Assembly (NCBI RefSeq): GCF_014648255.1
Contig: NZ_BMQT01000002.1
Location: 186,001-250,000, forward strand
From: Nocardioides albus
GTDB lineage: Bacteria > Actinomycetota > Actinomycetes > Propionibacteriales > Nocardioidaceae
Length of the DNA: 64,000 bases
Reading direction: 5' to 3'
Shown: positions 53,312-60,669 of the stretch, piece after piece
Numbering within the stretch: the first letter of the stretch is position 1
How the letters are laid out: every line of letters begins with the position of its first letter
Translations under genes and position numbers: made by a program
The notes under the pieces: model-generated
Database searches by the model: none
What the model was told of the DNA's origin: nothing
The model's input: only the letters and a program-made list of their open reading frames with translations

Positions 53312-54736
53312 TCAGCTCCACTGGCGGTCGTGGGTGATCTGCCAGTCGTCCCACTCCTTGGTCGCGGCGAAGTACTTCTCGCCCTCGGCCAGGTGCTCCC
53401 GGACGACGTCCTCGACCAGCTCGAGACCTAGTCCGGGAGCGTCCGAGACGTGGTAGTAGCCCTTGTCGACGAGCGGCTTGGGCAGGCCGGTGACCAGGTC
53501 CTCCCAGAAGTCCACCTCGGAGGAGTGCTGCTCGAGCGCCATGAAGTTCTCCGTCGCCGCGGCGACGTGGGCGGCCGCCATCGCGCCGATCGGTGAGCCG
53601 GCGTAGTGGATGAACATCGGGATGTTGTGCTCCTGGGCGAGATCGCCGATGCGCTTGGTCTCCAGGATGCCGCCCGCGGTCGCGATGTCGGGGTGGACGT
53701 AGTCGCACGTACGGCCCTCGAGGAGGGGTCGGAAGCCGTCGAGCCCGTAGACGTCCTCGCCGGTCATGATCGGGGTCGAGGAGGAGTCGGTGATCTGCTT
53801 GAACTCCTTGTGGTGGAACCACGGCTGGATGTCCTCGAGGTAGGCCAGCGAGTACTCCTCGAGACGGCGGGCGAGCCGGATGGCGCTGTTGACGCCGAAG
53901 TGGCCGATGTGGTCGATGCCCAGCGGGATGTCCCAGCCGATCGCCTCCCGCATCGCTGCGGGGAACTTGGCGATCTCGTCCATGCCCTTGTCCGTGATCT
54001 CGATGCCGGTGTAGGGGTGCTCGGTGGAGCCGTAGGAGTCGCTGGGCGGGTCCAGGTCGTACTGTCCCAGGTCACCCCACGGCTTGGCGCCGGTCAGGGT
54101 GCCCGGGATCTTGCGGATCAGCTCGATCCCGACGTCCATCTTGACGAAGGTGTAGCCGAACTCGTCGATCTTCTTCTTCATCTGCTCGGCGTACGCCTCG
54201 GGAGTCTCCGCTCCGGCGGTGTCGGTGTAGAGCCGGATCTTGTCGCGATACTTGCCGCCGAGCAGCTGGTAGACCGGGACCTCGAACGCCTTTCCGGTGA
54301 GGTCCCACAGTGCCATCTCGACCCCGGACACGCCGCCGCCTTGGCGGCCGTGGCCGCCGAACTGCTTGATGATCTTGAAGATCTTCTCGACGTTGCAGGG
54401 GTTCTCGCCGAGGATGCGGCTCTTCAGCATGAGCGCATAGCGCTTGTCGGCGTCGTCGCGTACCTCTCCGTAGCCGCTGATGCCCTGGTTGGTGTCGATG
54501 CGCACGATGGGGGAGGTGAACGGCACGCCCGCCACCACCGCGATCCGCATGTCGGTGATCTTCAGCTCGCTGGGCGAGGAGGCGCGGCGTACGTTCTGGG
54601 TCAGATGGGAGAGCTGGTCTTCGATCGGCCGGTCGAGGATCTGGGCGACGGATACGCCCGCGGTCGCGATCCCGGCTGCGCTGAGGAGTGATCGCCGGTT
54701 GAGGGCGGTGGCGGTGGGGTTTGTGAACAGGCTCAT
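53312..54736 (-). CDS. Enolase-superfamily sugar-acid dehydratase-like protein with Tat-type signal
   Basis: A 474-residue mandelate racemase/muconate lactonizing enzyme-type protein. The barrel shows F-V-K-M-D-V-G (acid metal ligand), L-A-Y-L-E-D-I-Q-P-W (Glu ligand), M-T-G-E-D-V-Y-G (Glu ligand) and H-P-D-I-A-T-A-G-G; N-x-G-I-S-G-Y-G-E is the capping-domain start. This pattern fits acid-sugar dehydratases. The N-terminus has N-R-R-S-L-L-S-A-A-G and a hydrophobic stretch, a twin-arginine signal, with ~55 residues before the fold. ATG 54736; a TTG four codons upstream is possible. It converges on the GroEL-like gene with 22 bp between. Confidence 0.82.
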   Translation of the reverse strand: MSLFTNPTATALNRRSLLSAAGIATAGVSVAQILDRPIEDQLSHLTQNVRRASSPSELKITDMRIAVVAGVPFTSPIVRIDTNQGISGYGEVRDDADKRYALMLKSRILGENPCNVEKIFKIIKQFGGHGRQGGGVSGVEMALWDLTGKAFEVPVYQLLGGKYRDKIRLYTDTAGAETPEAYAEQMKKKIDEFGYTFVKMDVGIELIRKIPGTLTGAKPWGDLGQYDLDPPSDSYGSTEHPYTGIEITDKGMDEIAKFPAAMREAIGWDIPLGIDHIGHFGVNSAIRLARRLEEYSLAYLEDIQPWFHHKEFKQITDSSSTPIMTGEDVYGLDGFRPLLEGRTCDYVHPDIATAGGILETKRIGDLAQEHNIPMFIHYAGSPIGAMAAAHVAAATENFMALEQHSSEVDFWEDLVTGLPKPLVDKGYYHVSDAPGLGLELVEDVVREHLAEGEKYFAATKEWDDWQITHDRQWS

Positions 54737-54909
54737 AGATGCAGACAAGTGGATCCGAGCCTGGAGGACAATCGCGCTTTCGTGATCGTCCTATTCCGCT
54801 CTCACATGCGGCGGAATCCGGATCCTGACATCGTGATCTCGAATGGCGGTCGGGTTCCGCTCTGGGGCGGGGGCTGCTACGGGCAGCGGTTCGGAGGGGC
54901 GCTCTCCGG

Positions 54910-55056
54910 TCACGGCCACCTGACCACGGGCTCGAAGGCCGGGTCGGTGGCGTGGGACCGAGGGGTGGTCCTGGGTCGATCGGCGTGGATGGTGGCGAAC
55001 GTGGCGTAGGCGGCGGCGACGAGCAGGACGATGAGGACGAGGAGTGCTGTATTCAT
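54910..55056 (-). CDS. Small single-pass membrane protein
   Basis: A 48-residue reading frame starting ATG 55056 with one strong hydrophobic helix (N-T-A-L-L-V-L-I-V-L-L-V-A-A-A-Y) and a Pro/Arg/Thr-rich tail ending V-V-R-W-P. A GAGAGAAG ribosome site lies ~8 nt upstream. It is divergent from the AraC regulator and shares its operator region, which supports a real gene. Family not recognised. The 173 nt on its other side, up to the enolase-family start, hold nothing I recognise. Confidence 0.55.
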   Translation of the reverse strand: MNTALLVLIVLLVAAAYATFATIHADRPRTTPRSHATDPAFEPVVRWP

Positions 55057-55084
55057 GGCAGCAATTCTTCTCTCTAGGAGATCC

Positions 55085-55133
55085 TGCCACATTGGCAGAA
55101 ATACCTAATTGCGCGATTTCCTGCCAGGTGGCA
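55085..55133. promoter_or_regulatory. Paired inverted-repeat operators
   Basis: Two copies of the same palindrome, TGCCA-cat-TGGCA (55085-55097) and TGCCA-gg-TGGCA (55122-55133), lie ~36 bp centre to centre between the small membrane protein and the AraC gene, the second one 10 nt before the AraC start. Likely binding sites for the AraC protein itself. Confidence 0.6.
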
Positions 55134-55143
55134 CCCTTCTGAG

Positions 55144-56106
55144 GTGCTTACGAATGTGGCGGCCGTGATCTGGGACGGTGTCGCTCCCTTCGAGTTCGGG
55201 GTCGTGTGCGAGGCGTTCGGGCTCGACCGGCGCGAAGACGGGGTGCCGCTGCTGGAGTTCGGCGTCTGCTCGCTCGAGCCCGGCCTGGTCCGCTCCAGCC
55301 TGGGCTTCGGGATCGAGGCTCTGTGCGGTCTGGAGCGCGCCGACGAGGCCGATCTGGTGTGCGTCCCGGCCATGCGCAGGGGCGACCCGGTGCCGCCGCG
55401 GGTGGCCGAGATGCTGCTGCGTGCCTACCGCCGTGGTGCCCGGATCCTGACGGTCTGCGGGGGAGCGTTCGCCCTGGGGGAGGCCGGTCTCCTCGACGGA
55501 CGCGAGTGCACCACCCACTGGAAGTACACCGACGAGCTCGCGGCCAGGTTTCCCGAGGCGAAGGTGGTCCCCGAGGTGCTCTACGTCGACACCGGGCAGA
55601 TCATCACCAGCGCCGGCACCGCGGCCGGGCTGGACGCGTGCCTGCACATCTGGCGGCAGGAGTACGGCGCCGCGGTCGCCTCCGCGGTGGCCCGCCGGAT
55701 GGTCGTGCCGCCACAGCGTGACGGTGGCCAGGCCCAGTTCATCTCCCGCCCCGTGCCCGAGGTCGACGCCGAGACGCTCGGACCGCTGCTGGCCTGGATC
55801 CTGGAGAACCTCCACGAGGAGCTCGACGTGGACTCCCTTGCCCGCCGGGTGCTGATGTCGCCGCGTACGTTCGCCCGCAGGTTCCGTGCCGAGACCGGCG
55901 CGACGCCCTATGCCTGGATCACCGCCCGGCGGGTCCACCGTGCCGAGGAGCTGCTCGAGCGCACCGAGCGGCCGGTCGAGTGGATCGCGAGCGAGGTCGG
56001 GTTCGGCAACGCCGCCGCCCTGCGCCATCACTTCACCCGCGTACGCGGCCTGTCACCGCAGGCCTATCGGCGCCGGTTCGCCTGCGGGGACGCCGAGAGC
56101 GCCTAG
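55144..56106 (+). CDS. FtrA-type AraC-family regulator with DJ-1/PfpI domain
   Basis: A 320-residue regulator. Residues ~1-190 are a DJ-1/PfpI (GATase1-like) domain with the nucleophile-elbow Cys in L-T-V-C-G-G-A-F, plus T-H-W-K-Y-T and T-S-A-G-T-A-A-G. Residues ~220-315 are an AraC double helix-turn-helix ([16 protein letters not shown] and [16 protein letters not shown]). GTG start. It probably binds the paired palindromes just upstream and controls itself and the small membrane protein. Confidence 0.88.
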   Translation: MLTNVAAVIWDGVAPFEFGVVCEAFGLDRREDGVPLLEFGVCSLEPGLVRSSLGFGIEALCGLERADEADLVCVPAMRRGDPVPPRVAEMLLRAYRRGARILTVCGGAFALGEAGLLDGRECTTHWKYTDELAARFPEAKVVPEVLYVDTGQIITSAGTAAGLDACLHIWRQEYGAAVASAVARRMVVPPQRDGGQAQFISRPVPEVDAETLGPLLAWILENLHEELDVDSLARRVLMSPRTFARRFRAETGATPYAWITARRVHRAEELLERTERPVEWIASEVGFGNAAALRHHFTRVRGLSPQAYRRRFACGDAESA

Positions 56107-56118
56107 GAGATGCCCTAG

Positions 56119-56124
56119 TAGGTT
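56119..56124 (+). promoter_or_regulatory. -10 box for leaderless coaE mRNA
   Basis: TAGGTT, 7 nt, then the ATG of coaE; no ribosome site. Confidence 0.5.
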
Positions 56125-56131
56125 GACGCCC

Positions 56132-56713
56132 ATGCGCGTAGGACTGACCGGCGGGATCGCCTCGGGGAAGAGCACGGTGTCGGAGCTGCTGGCCGAGCTC
56201 GGGGCAGTGATCGTCGACTCGGACAAGATCGCCCGGGAGGTCGTCGAGCCGGGTACGCCGGGGCTCGCCGCCGTCGTGGAGGAGTTCGGGCCGTCGGTGC
56301 TGACCGAGGCCGGTTCGCTCGACCGGGCCAAGGTGGGGGAGATCGTCTTCGCCGACGAGTCCGCCCGGGCGCGGCTCAACGCGATCGTGCACCCGTTGGT
56401 CGGCGCGCGCTCCGCGGAGCTCGAGGAAGCCGGACGGGTCGCGGGGAAGCTCGTCGTCAACGACATCCCCCTGCTGGTCGAGGTCGGCTATGCGCCCTTC
56501 TTCGACGAGGTGATCGTCGTCGACGTGCCGGTCGAGACCCAGATCGAGCGGGCGATCGCCCGCGGGATGACCGAGATCGACGCCCGCGCGCGCATCGCCG
56601 CGCAGGCCAGCCGCGAGGAGCGGCTCGCCGTGGCGACGTACGTCATCGACAACACCGGCACCCTCGAGGACCTGCACAAGCGGGTGCGGGAGATCTACGA
56701 CTCACTCGCCTGA
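56132..56713 (+). CDS. coaE: Dephospho-CoA kinase
   Basis: CoaE phosphorylates dephospho-CoA, the last step in coenzyme A synthesis. The 193-residue protein has the P-loop [12 protein letters not shown], the D-S-D-K-I-A-R substrate segment, H-P-L-V and N-D-I-P-L-L-V-E. Many actinobacterial CoaE proteins carry a C-terminal UPF0157 domain; this one does not. Confidence 0.95.
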   Translation: MRVGLTGGIASGKSTVSELLAELGAVIVDSDKIAREVVEPGTPGLAAVVEEFGPSVLTEAGSLDRAKVGEIVFADESARARLNAIVHPLVGARSAELEEAGRVAGKLVVNDIPLLVEVGYAPFFDEVIVVDVPVETQIERAIARGMTEIDARARIAAQASREERLAVATYVIDNTGTLEDLHKRVREIYDSLA

Positions 56714-56739
56714 ACGTGTCGGTAGGTGGGGGTTGCTGC

Positions 56740-56745
56740 CATACT
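56740..56745 (+). promoter_or_regulatory. -10 box for leaderless GH3 gene mRNA
   Basis: CATACT, 7 nt, then GTG 56753. Confidence 0.4.
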
Positions 56746-56752
56746 CGGCCGG

Positions 56753-58102
56753 GTGACTGGGGGCAAGCACACCGATTCAGAGGATCAGCGACGCCGTCCG
56801 CGGCGTTGGATGCGGCCGGTGATCGCGGGCGCCGTGCTGGCTCTTGCGGCAGGGGCGGGCGCGGCCGCGGTGACCGTCGGCATGCCGACACGGGTCGATG
56901 ACGAGCCGAACAGGCCGGCCAACGCCACCACGAAGACCGACCCGACAAAGGACACCACGCCGTTGGCCTGGGGCCCGACGCGCGGAGAGCTGGCTACCGC
57001 TCGCGAGCTGGTGGCCGGTTGGGACGAGGAGCGGCTGGCCGGCCAGGTGATCGTCGGCCGCTACCACGGCACGGATCCGGCCAAGGCAGCGAAGATGGTG
57101 CGCAAGCTCCACCTCGCCGGGGTCAGCGTGACCGGCGAGAACGTCGTCGACGAGGCGCAGGTGCGCGAGACGACCGCCGCGGTCTCCCGTGCGGTAGCAG
57201 CCGATGGCCGCACGTTCCCCGCGGTGATCGGCGTCGACCAGGAGGGTGGCGTCGTCTCCCACCTGCGCGGCGTGGCCACCGAGTTCCCGGAGTTCGCGCG
57301 CGCCGGGGACGCCATCGAGACGAAGCCGCGCAAGGGCGTCAGGGTGACGACCGACGCAGCGCGGACGACCGCCCTCGAACTGCGGGACCTGGGCTTCACC
57401 TGGGCGTTCGCGCCGGTCGCCGACGTGACCGTCGGCGCGACCGACCCGACGATCGGGTCGCGCTCGCCGAGCGAGGATCCGGCGATCGCCGCGACGGCGG
57501 TCTCCGCGGCCGTGCAGGGCTACAACACCGCCGGTCTGGTCTCCACCACCAAGCACTTCCCGGGCCATGGCGCGGTCACCGGTGACACCCATCTCGGGCT
57601 CCAGGAGCTCGACTTCGGGGTGAAGAAGCTGAAGCGTCGTGACCTGGTGCCCTTCGACGCAGCAGTGGACGCCGGGGCGCCGGCCGTCATGATCAGCCAC
57701 GTCGACGTGAAGGCGGTCGCTCCCGGGGAGCCGGCCAGCATGGCGCCCCCGATCTACGATCTGCTCCGCGACGATCTCGGCTTCACCGGCATCGCGATCA
57801 CCGACTCGTTGGGGATGGGTGCGGTCACGACCACCACCAAGAAGCCCTCCGTGGTCGCCCTCGAGGCCGGTGCCGACCTCCTGTTGATGCCGGCCAACTC
57901 CCGAGCCGCCCACCGCAGCGTCGTCAAGGCGCTCCAGTCCGGCCGCCTCGACCGCGAGCGTGTCGAGGAAGCGGCGGCGAAGGTCGTCGCCATGCAGATG
58001 TGGCAGCAGCGCACCGCCGACGCGGTCCCGGTCCCCGGTGACGTACGCGAGCAGGCGGAGCAGGCCTCCGCGGCCCTCTCCGAAGCCGGCTCCCAAGGCT
58101 GA
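56753..58102 (+). CDS. GH3 beta-N-acetylhexosaminidase-like exported glycosidase
   Basis: A 449-residue glycoside hydrolase family 3 protein anchored or secreted by an N-terminal helix (residues ~20-42). The NagZ-type motifs are V-I-G-V-D-Q-E-G-G, the catalytic His/Asp loop K-H-F-P-G-H-G-x-V-T-G-D-T-H, and T-D-S-L-G-M-G with the nucleophile Asp. It likely removes N-acetylglucosamine from peptidoglycan or similar glycans outside the membrane. GTG 56753 is chosen from -10 spacing; a GTG at 56726 would add nine residues. Confidence 0.87.
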   Translation: MTGGKHTDSEDQRRRPRRWMRPVIAGAVLALAAGAGAAAVTVGMPTRVDDEPNRPANATTKTDPTKDTTPLAWGPTRGELATARELVAGWDEERLAGQVIVGRYHGTDPAKAAKMVRKLHLAGVSVTGENVVDEAQVRETTAAVSRAVAADGRTFPAVIGVDQEGGVVSHLRGVATEFPEFARAGDAIETKPRKGVRVTTDAARTTALELRDLGFTWAFAPVADVTVGATDPTIGSRSPSEDPAIAATAVSAAVQGYNTAGLVSTTKHFPGHGAVTGDTHLGLQELDFGVKKLKRRDLVPFDAAVDAGAPAVMISHVDVKAVAPGEPASMAPPIYDLLRDDLGFTGIAITDSLGMGAVTTTTKKPSVVALEAGADLLLMPANSRAAHRSVVKALQSGRLDRERVEEAAAKVVAMQMWQQRTADAVPVPGDVREQAEQASAALSEAGSQG

Positions 58103-58104
58103 TA

Positions 58105-58165
58105 CGCCGAGACGTCAGTTCCTGGCGCCGAGAAGTCGGTTTCTGATGTCGAGACGTCACTGAGC
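58105..58165. repeat. Degenerate 21-bp repeats, about three copies
   Basis: Read on the minus strand, this gap contains aggaactgacgtctcggcg, agaaaccgacttctcggcg and a shorter cagtgacgtctcga unit, spaced ~21 bp. The first shares the 15-mer AACTGACGTCTCGGC with the array at 24953-25030. The gap between the GH3 gene and the polymerase gene holds nothing else. Confidence 0.7.
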
Positions 58166-58187
58166 GCGTTCGTGGCACCATCGACGC

Positions 58188-59351
58188 ATGAGCGAGCGCC
58201 AGCGAGCGAACATGAGCCTGGTGCTGCACGTCGACCTCGACCAGTTCATCGCTGCGGTCGAGGTGCTGCGGCGTCCGGAGCTGGCCGGGAAGCCGGTGAT
58301 CGTCGGTGGGCGCGGTGACCCGACCGAGCGGGCGGTGGTCTCGACAGCGTCCTACGAAGCGCGGGCCCACGGGGTCGGCTCCGGGATGCCGCTGCGACTA
58401 GCCGTGCGGAAGTGTCCCGAGGCGGTGCTGCTGCCGGTCGACCACGCCGCCTACGACGTTGCCTCCGCCGGCGTCATGGACACGCTGAGATCGCTGGAGT
58501 GGGGCGGCGTACCTGTCCTGGTCGAGGTCCTCGGCTGGGACGAGGCGTTCCTCGGGCCCGGCCCCGGTCACGGCGACCTCGGCGATCCGGCGGCCTTCGC
58601 CCAGGACGTACGCGATCTCGTGCTCGAACGCACCCGGCTGCGCAGCGGCGTCGGTGTCGGCGACAACAAGCTGCAGGCGAAGCTCGCCACGGGGTTCGCC
58701 AAGCAGCGGGTCGACGGTGCCCTCGCGCGTGAGGCCGGCGCGGGCGGCCACGAGCCCGGTCCGGGCGGGCAGCTGCGGGGGACCGGCGTCTACCGGATCA
58801 CCCATGAGACCTGGGACGCCGAGATGGGTCACCGTCCGACCGACGCGCTGTGGGGGATCGGGGCGAAGACCGCGAAGCGGCTCGCCGGGCTCGGGATCGA
58901 GACGGTCGCCGACCTGGGAGCGGCCTCGGCGGAGCGTCTGGCCGCCGAGATCGGCCCCACGACCGGCCCCTGGCTGCGCCGTCTGGGCCGTGGCGCCGAC
59001 ACCAGCCCCGTGGACCCGTCGCCGTGGGTCGCGCGCGGCCACGGCCACGAGGAGACCTTCCAGCAGGACCTCGTCGAGTGGCCCGACATCGTCGCCGCGA
59101 CCCGCCGCCTGTGCGGCGAGTGCCTCGTGGATGTGGTGAAGGAGGGTCGCCCGGTGACCAGGGTCGAGATCAAGGTGCGGCTCAAGCCGTTCTTCACCGT
59201 CACCCGCGGCCACAAGCTCCCCGAGCCCACCCTCGACCCCGACCGTCTCGCCGACGAGGCAGAGGCGCTCCTGGAGCGGGTCGAGAAGGACCGCCCGGTC
59301 CGCCTCATCGGCGTACGCCTGGAGATGGCTCCGCCGCCTGGCGGCTACTGA
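58188..59351 (+). CDS. Y-family DNA polymerase (DinB-like, divergent)
   Basis: A 387-residue translesion polymerase relative. Catalytic acids are present: V-D-L-D-Q-F near the N-terminus and W-D-E-A-F-L (in place of S-x-D-E-A-Y/F). The thumb H-h-H reads W-G-I-G-A-K-T-A-K-R-L-A, and the little-finger domain starts near T-F-Q-Q-D. Loops near residues 130 and 190 are Gly/Pro-rich. It matches the actinobacterial DinB subgroup distinct from classic Pol IV, which is also encoded at 62968. ATG 58188 or 58212 could be the start. Confidence 0.82.
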   Translation: MSERQRANMSLVLHVDLDQFIAAVEVLRRPELAGKPVIVGGRGDPTERAVVSTASYEARAHGVGSGMPLRLAVRKCPEAVLLPVDHAAYDVASAGVMDTLRSLEWGGVPVLVEVLGWDEAFLGPGPGHGDLGDPAAFAQDVRDLVLERTRLRSGVGVGDNKLQAKLATGFAKQRVDGALAREAGAGGHEPGPGGQLRGTGVYRITHETWDAEMGHRPTDALWGIGAKTAKRLAGLGIETVADLGAASAERLAAEIGPTTGPWLRRLGRGADTSPVDPSPWVARGHGHEETFQQDLVEWPDIVAATRRLCGECLVDVVKEGRPVTRVEIKVRLKPFFTVTRGHKLPEPTLDPDRLADEAEALLERVEKDRPVRLIGVRLEMAPPPGGY

Positions 59352-59371
59352 CCGCCCGGCACTCCAGTTGT

Positions 59372-59490
59372 GGCGGTCGAAACCGCAGACATGGAGACCG
59401 AATCGGCACCTTTGGGCGGCGAAACTCTACTTTCGTCGCCCAGAACTACATTCTCGGCACGCCAAAACTACAGATTCGGCGCCCCTCCAG
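59372..59490. repeat. Degenerate 21-22 bp tandem repeats
   Basis: Four or five diverged units follow each other: cgaaactctactttcgtcgccc, agaactacattctcggcacg.. and aaaactacagattcggcgcc.. are the clearest, with two weaker units before. The pattern aact-N6/7-tcggc is shared with the repeats near 25.0 and 58.1 kb. The array fills the gap between the polymerase and sigma genes and merges with a terminator. Confidence 0.6.
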
Positions 59491-59506
59491 GAGGAGCGCC
59501 GAATCT
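59472..59506 (-). terminator. Terminator of the sigma factor gene
   Basis: An 11-bp stem (59472-59482 with 59496-59506) with an inner ctcc/ggag pairing lies 11 nt past the sigma gene stop; on the minus strand it is followed by gtagtttt. Confidence 0.75.
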
Positions 59507-59516
59507 TGGGTTGGGA

Positions 59517-60464
59517 TCAGGCCGCGAGGTCGGGGTCTGCGAAGCGGCGCAGCTTCTGCAGGGCCTCGCGCTCGAGCTGGCGTACGCGCTCGGCGGAGAT
59601 GCCGTGCTTGACACCGATGTCGGCGAGCTTGTGCTGACGGCCGTCCGTGAGTCCGTAGCGGGAGCGGACGATGTCGGCGGAACGCTCGTCGAGCTGGCCG
59701 ACCAGCGAGTTGAGCCGCTCGCGCGACTCGACGTCGATGACGTCCATGTCGGGCGAGGGTGAGGACTCCTGAGCCATCAGGTCACCCAGCGAGGTGTCGC
59801 CGTCCTCATCGATCGGCGTGTCGAGCGAGACGTGGTCCCGACCCCAGGAGAGCAGGTCGAGGACACGGTCGATGTCCATTCCGAGCTCGCCGGCGATCTC
59901 CTCCGGCTCCGGGTCGCGGCCGAGCTGACGTTCCAGGGTGCGGCGGGCGCCGCCGACCTGGTTGAGCTCCTCGACGACGTGGACCGGGAGCCGGACCACA
60001 CGCGCCTGCTGGGCGATGCCACGGGTGATCGCCTGGCGCACCCACCACGTCGCGTACGTCGAGAACTTGTAGCCCTTGGTGTAGTCGAACTTCTCAACGG
60101 CCCGGATCAGGCCGGTATTGCCTTCCTGGATCAGGTCGAGCATCGGCATCTGCGCACGGCCGTACTTGCGCGCGATGGACACCACCAGTCGCAGGTTGGC
60201 GTTGATGAACTGACGGGTGGCGCGGTGGCCTTCCTCGGCCAGCCACTCCAGCTCGGCTCGGGTGGCTCCACCGGGTGCCTTCTTGCGGCCGACGCGGCCC
60301 TCGGCCAGCAGATGCTCGGCCATCAGGCCGGCCTCGATCGCCTTGGACAGCTCAACCTCTTTGGCAGCATCCAAGAGCTCGTTGCGGGCGATCTCGTCGA
60401 GATACAGCCCGACGCTGTCACGGCCCTCGATCTCTCGGGTGGCAGTGGCGGTGCGTGTCGCCAT
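59517..60464 (-). CDS. RNA polymerase sigma factor, primary-like (RpoD/SigB group)
   Basis: A 315-residue sigma-70 factor with regions 1.2 ([10 protein letters not shown]), 2 ([19 protein letters not shown]-x-[12 protein letters not shown]), 3 and 4.2 ([11 protein letters not shown]). It has no long region 1.1, so it is more like SigB/HrdA-D (group 2) than the essential SigA, though region 2.4 suggests near-identical -10 recognition. Confidence 0.92.
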   Translation of the reverse strand: MATRTATATREIEGRDSVGLYLDEIARNELLDAAKEVELSKAIEAGLMAEHLLAEGRVGRKKAPGGATRAELEWLAEEGHRATRQFINANLRLVVSIARKYGRAQMPMLDLIQEGNTGLIRAVEKFDYTKGYKFSTYATWWVRQAITRGIAQQARVVRLPVHVVEELNQVGGARRTLERQLGRDPEPEEIAGELGMDIDRVLDLLSWGRDHVSLDTPIDEDGDTSLGDLMAQESSPSPDMDVIDVESRERLNSLVGQLDERSADIVRSRYGLTDGRQHKLADIGVKHGISAERVRQLEREALQKLRRFADPDLAA

Positions 60465-60669
60465 GGGAACCTCCTCACGGTGAGGTTTGTGGCCTCACGG
60501 TGGTTTCAACGCTTCGCCCCTCCCAGGTGTTCCCTGGTAGAGCGCCTTGTCATCGAATCCGTCTTCGATCTCTTGTCCGGTTCGACGTACGCCGCGGGCG
60601 ATAAGTTGCATCGCGAGGTGAATCTCAGGGGTTTCTCATGGAGTACCCCGAGATCCCCGCAGATATGCC

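Noticed and set aside
43582..54748. Recent horizontal transfer of the sugar-acid island
   Set aside because: I see no integrase, tRNA junction, direct repeats or GC shift; the cytosolic or exported enzymes use the same codons as the neighbours.
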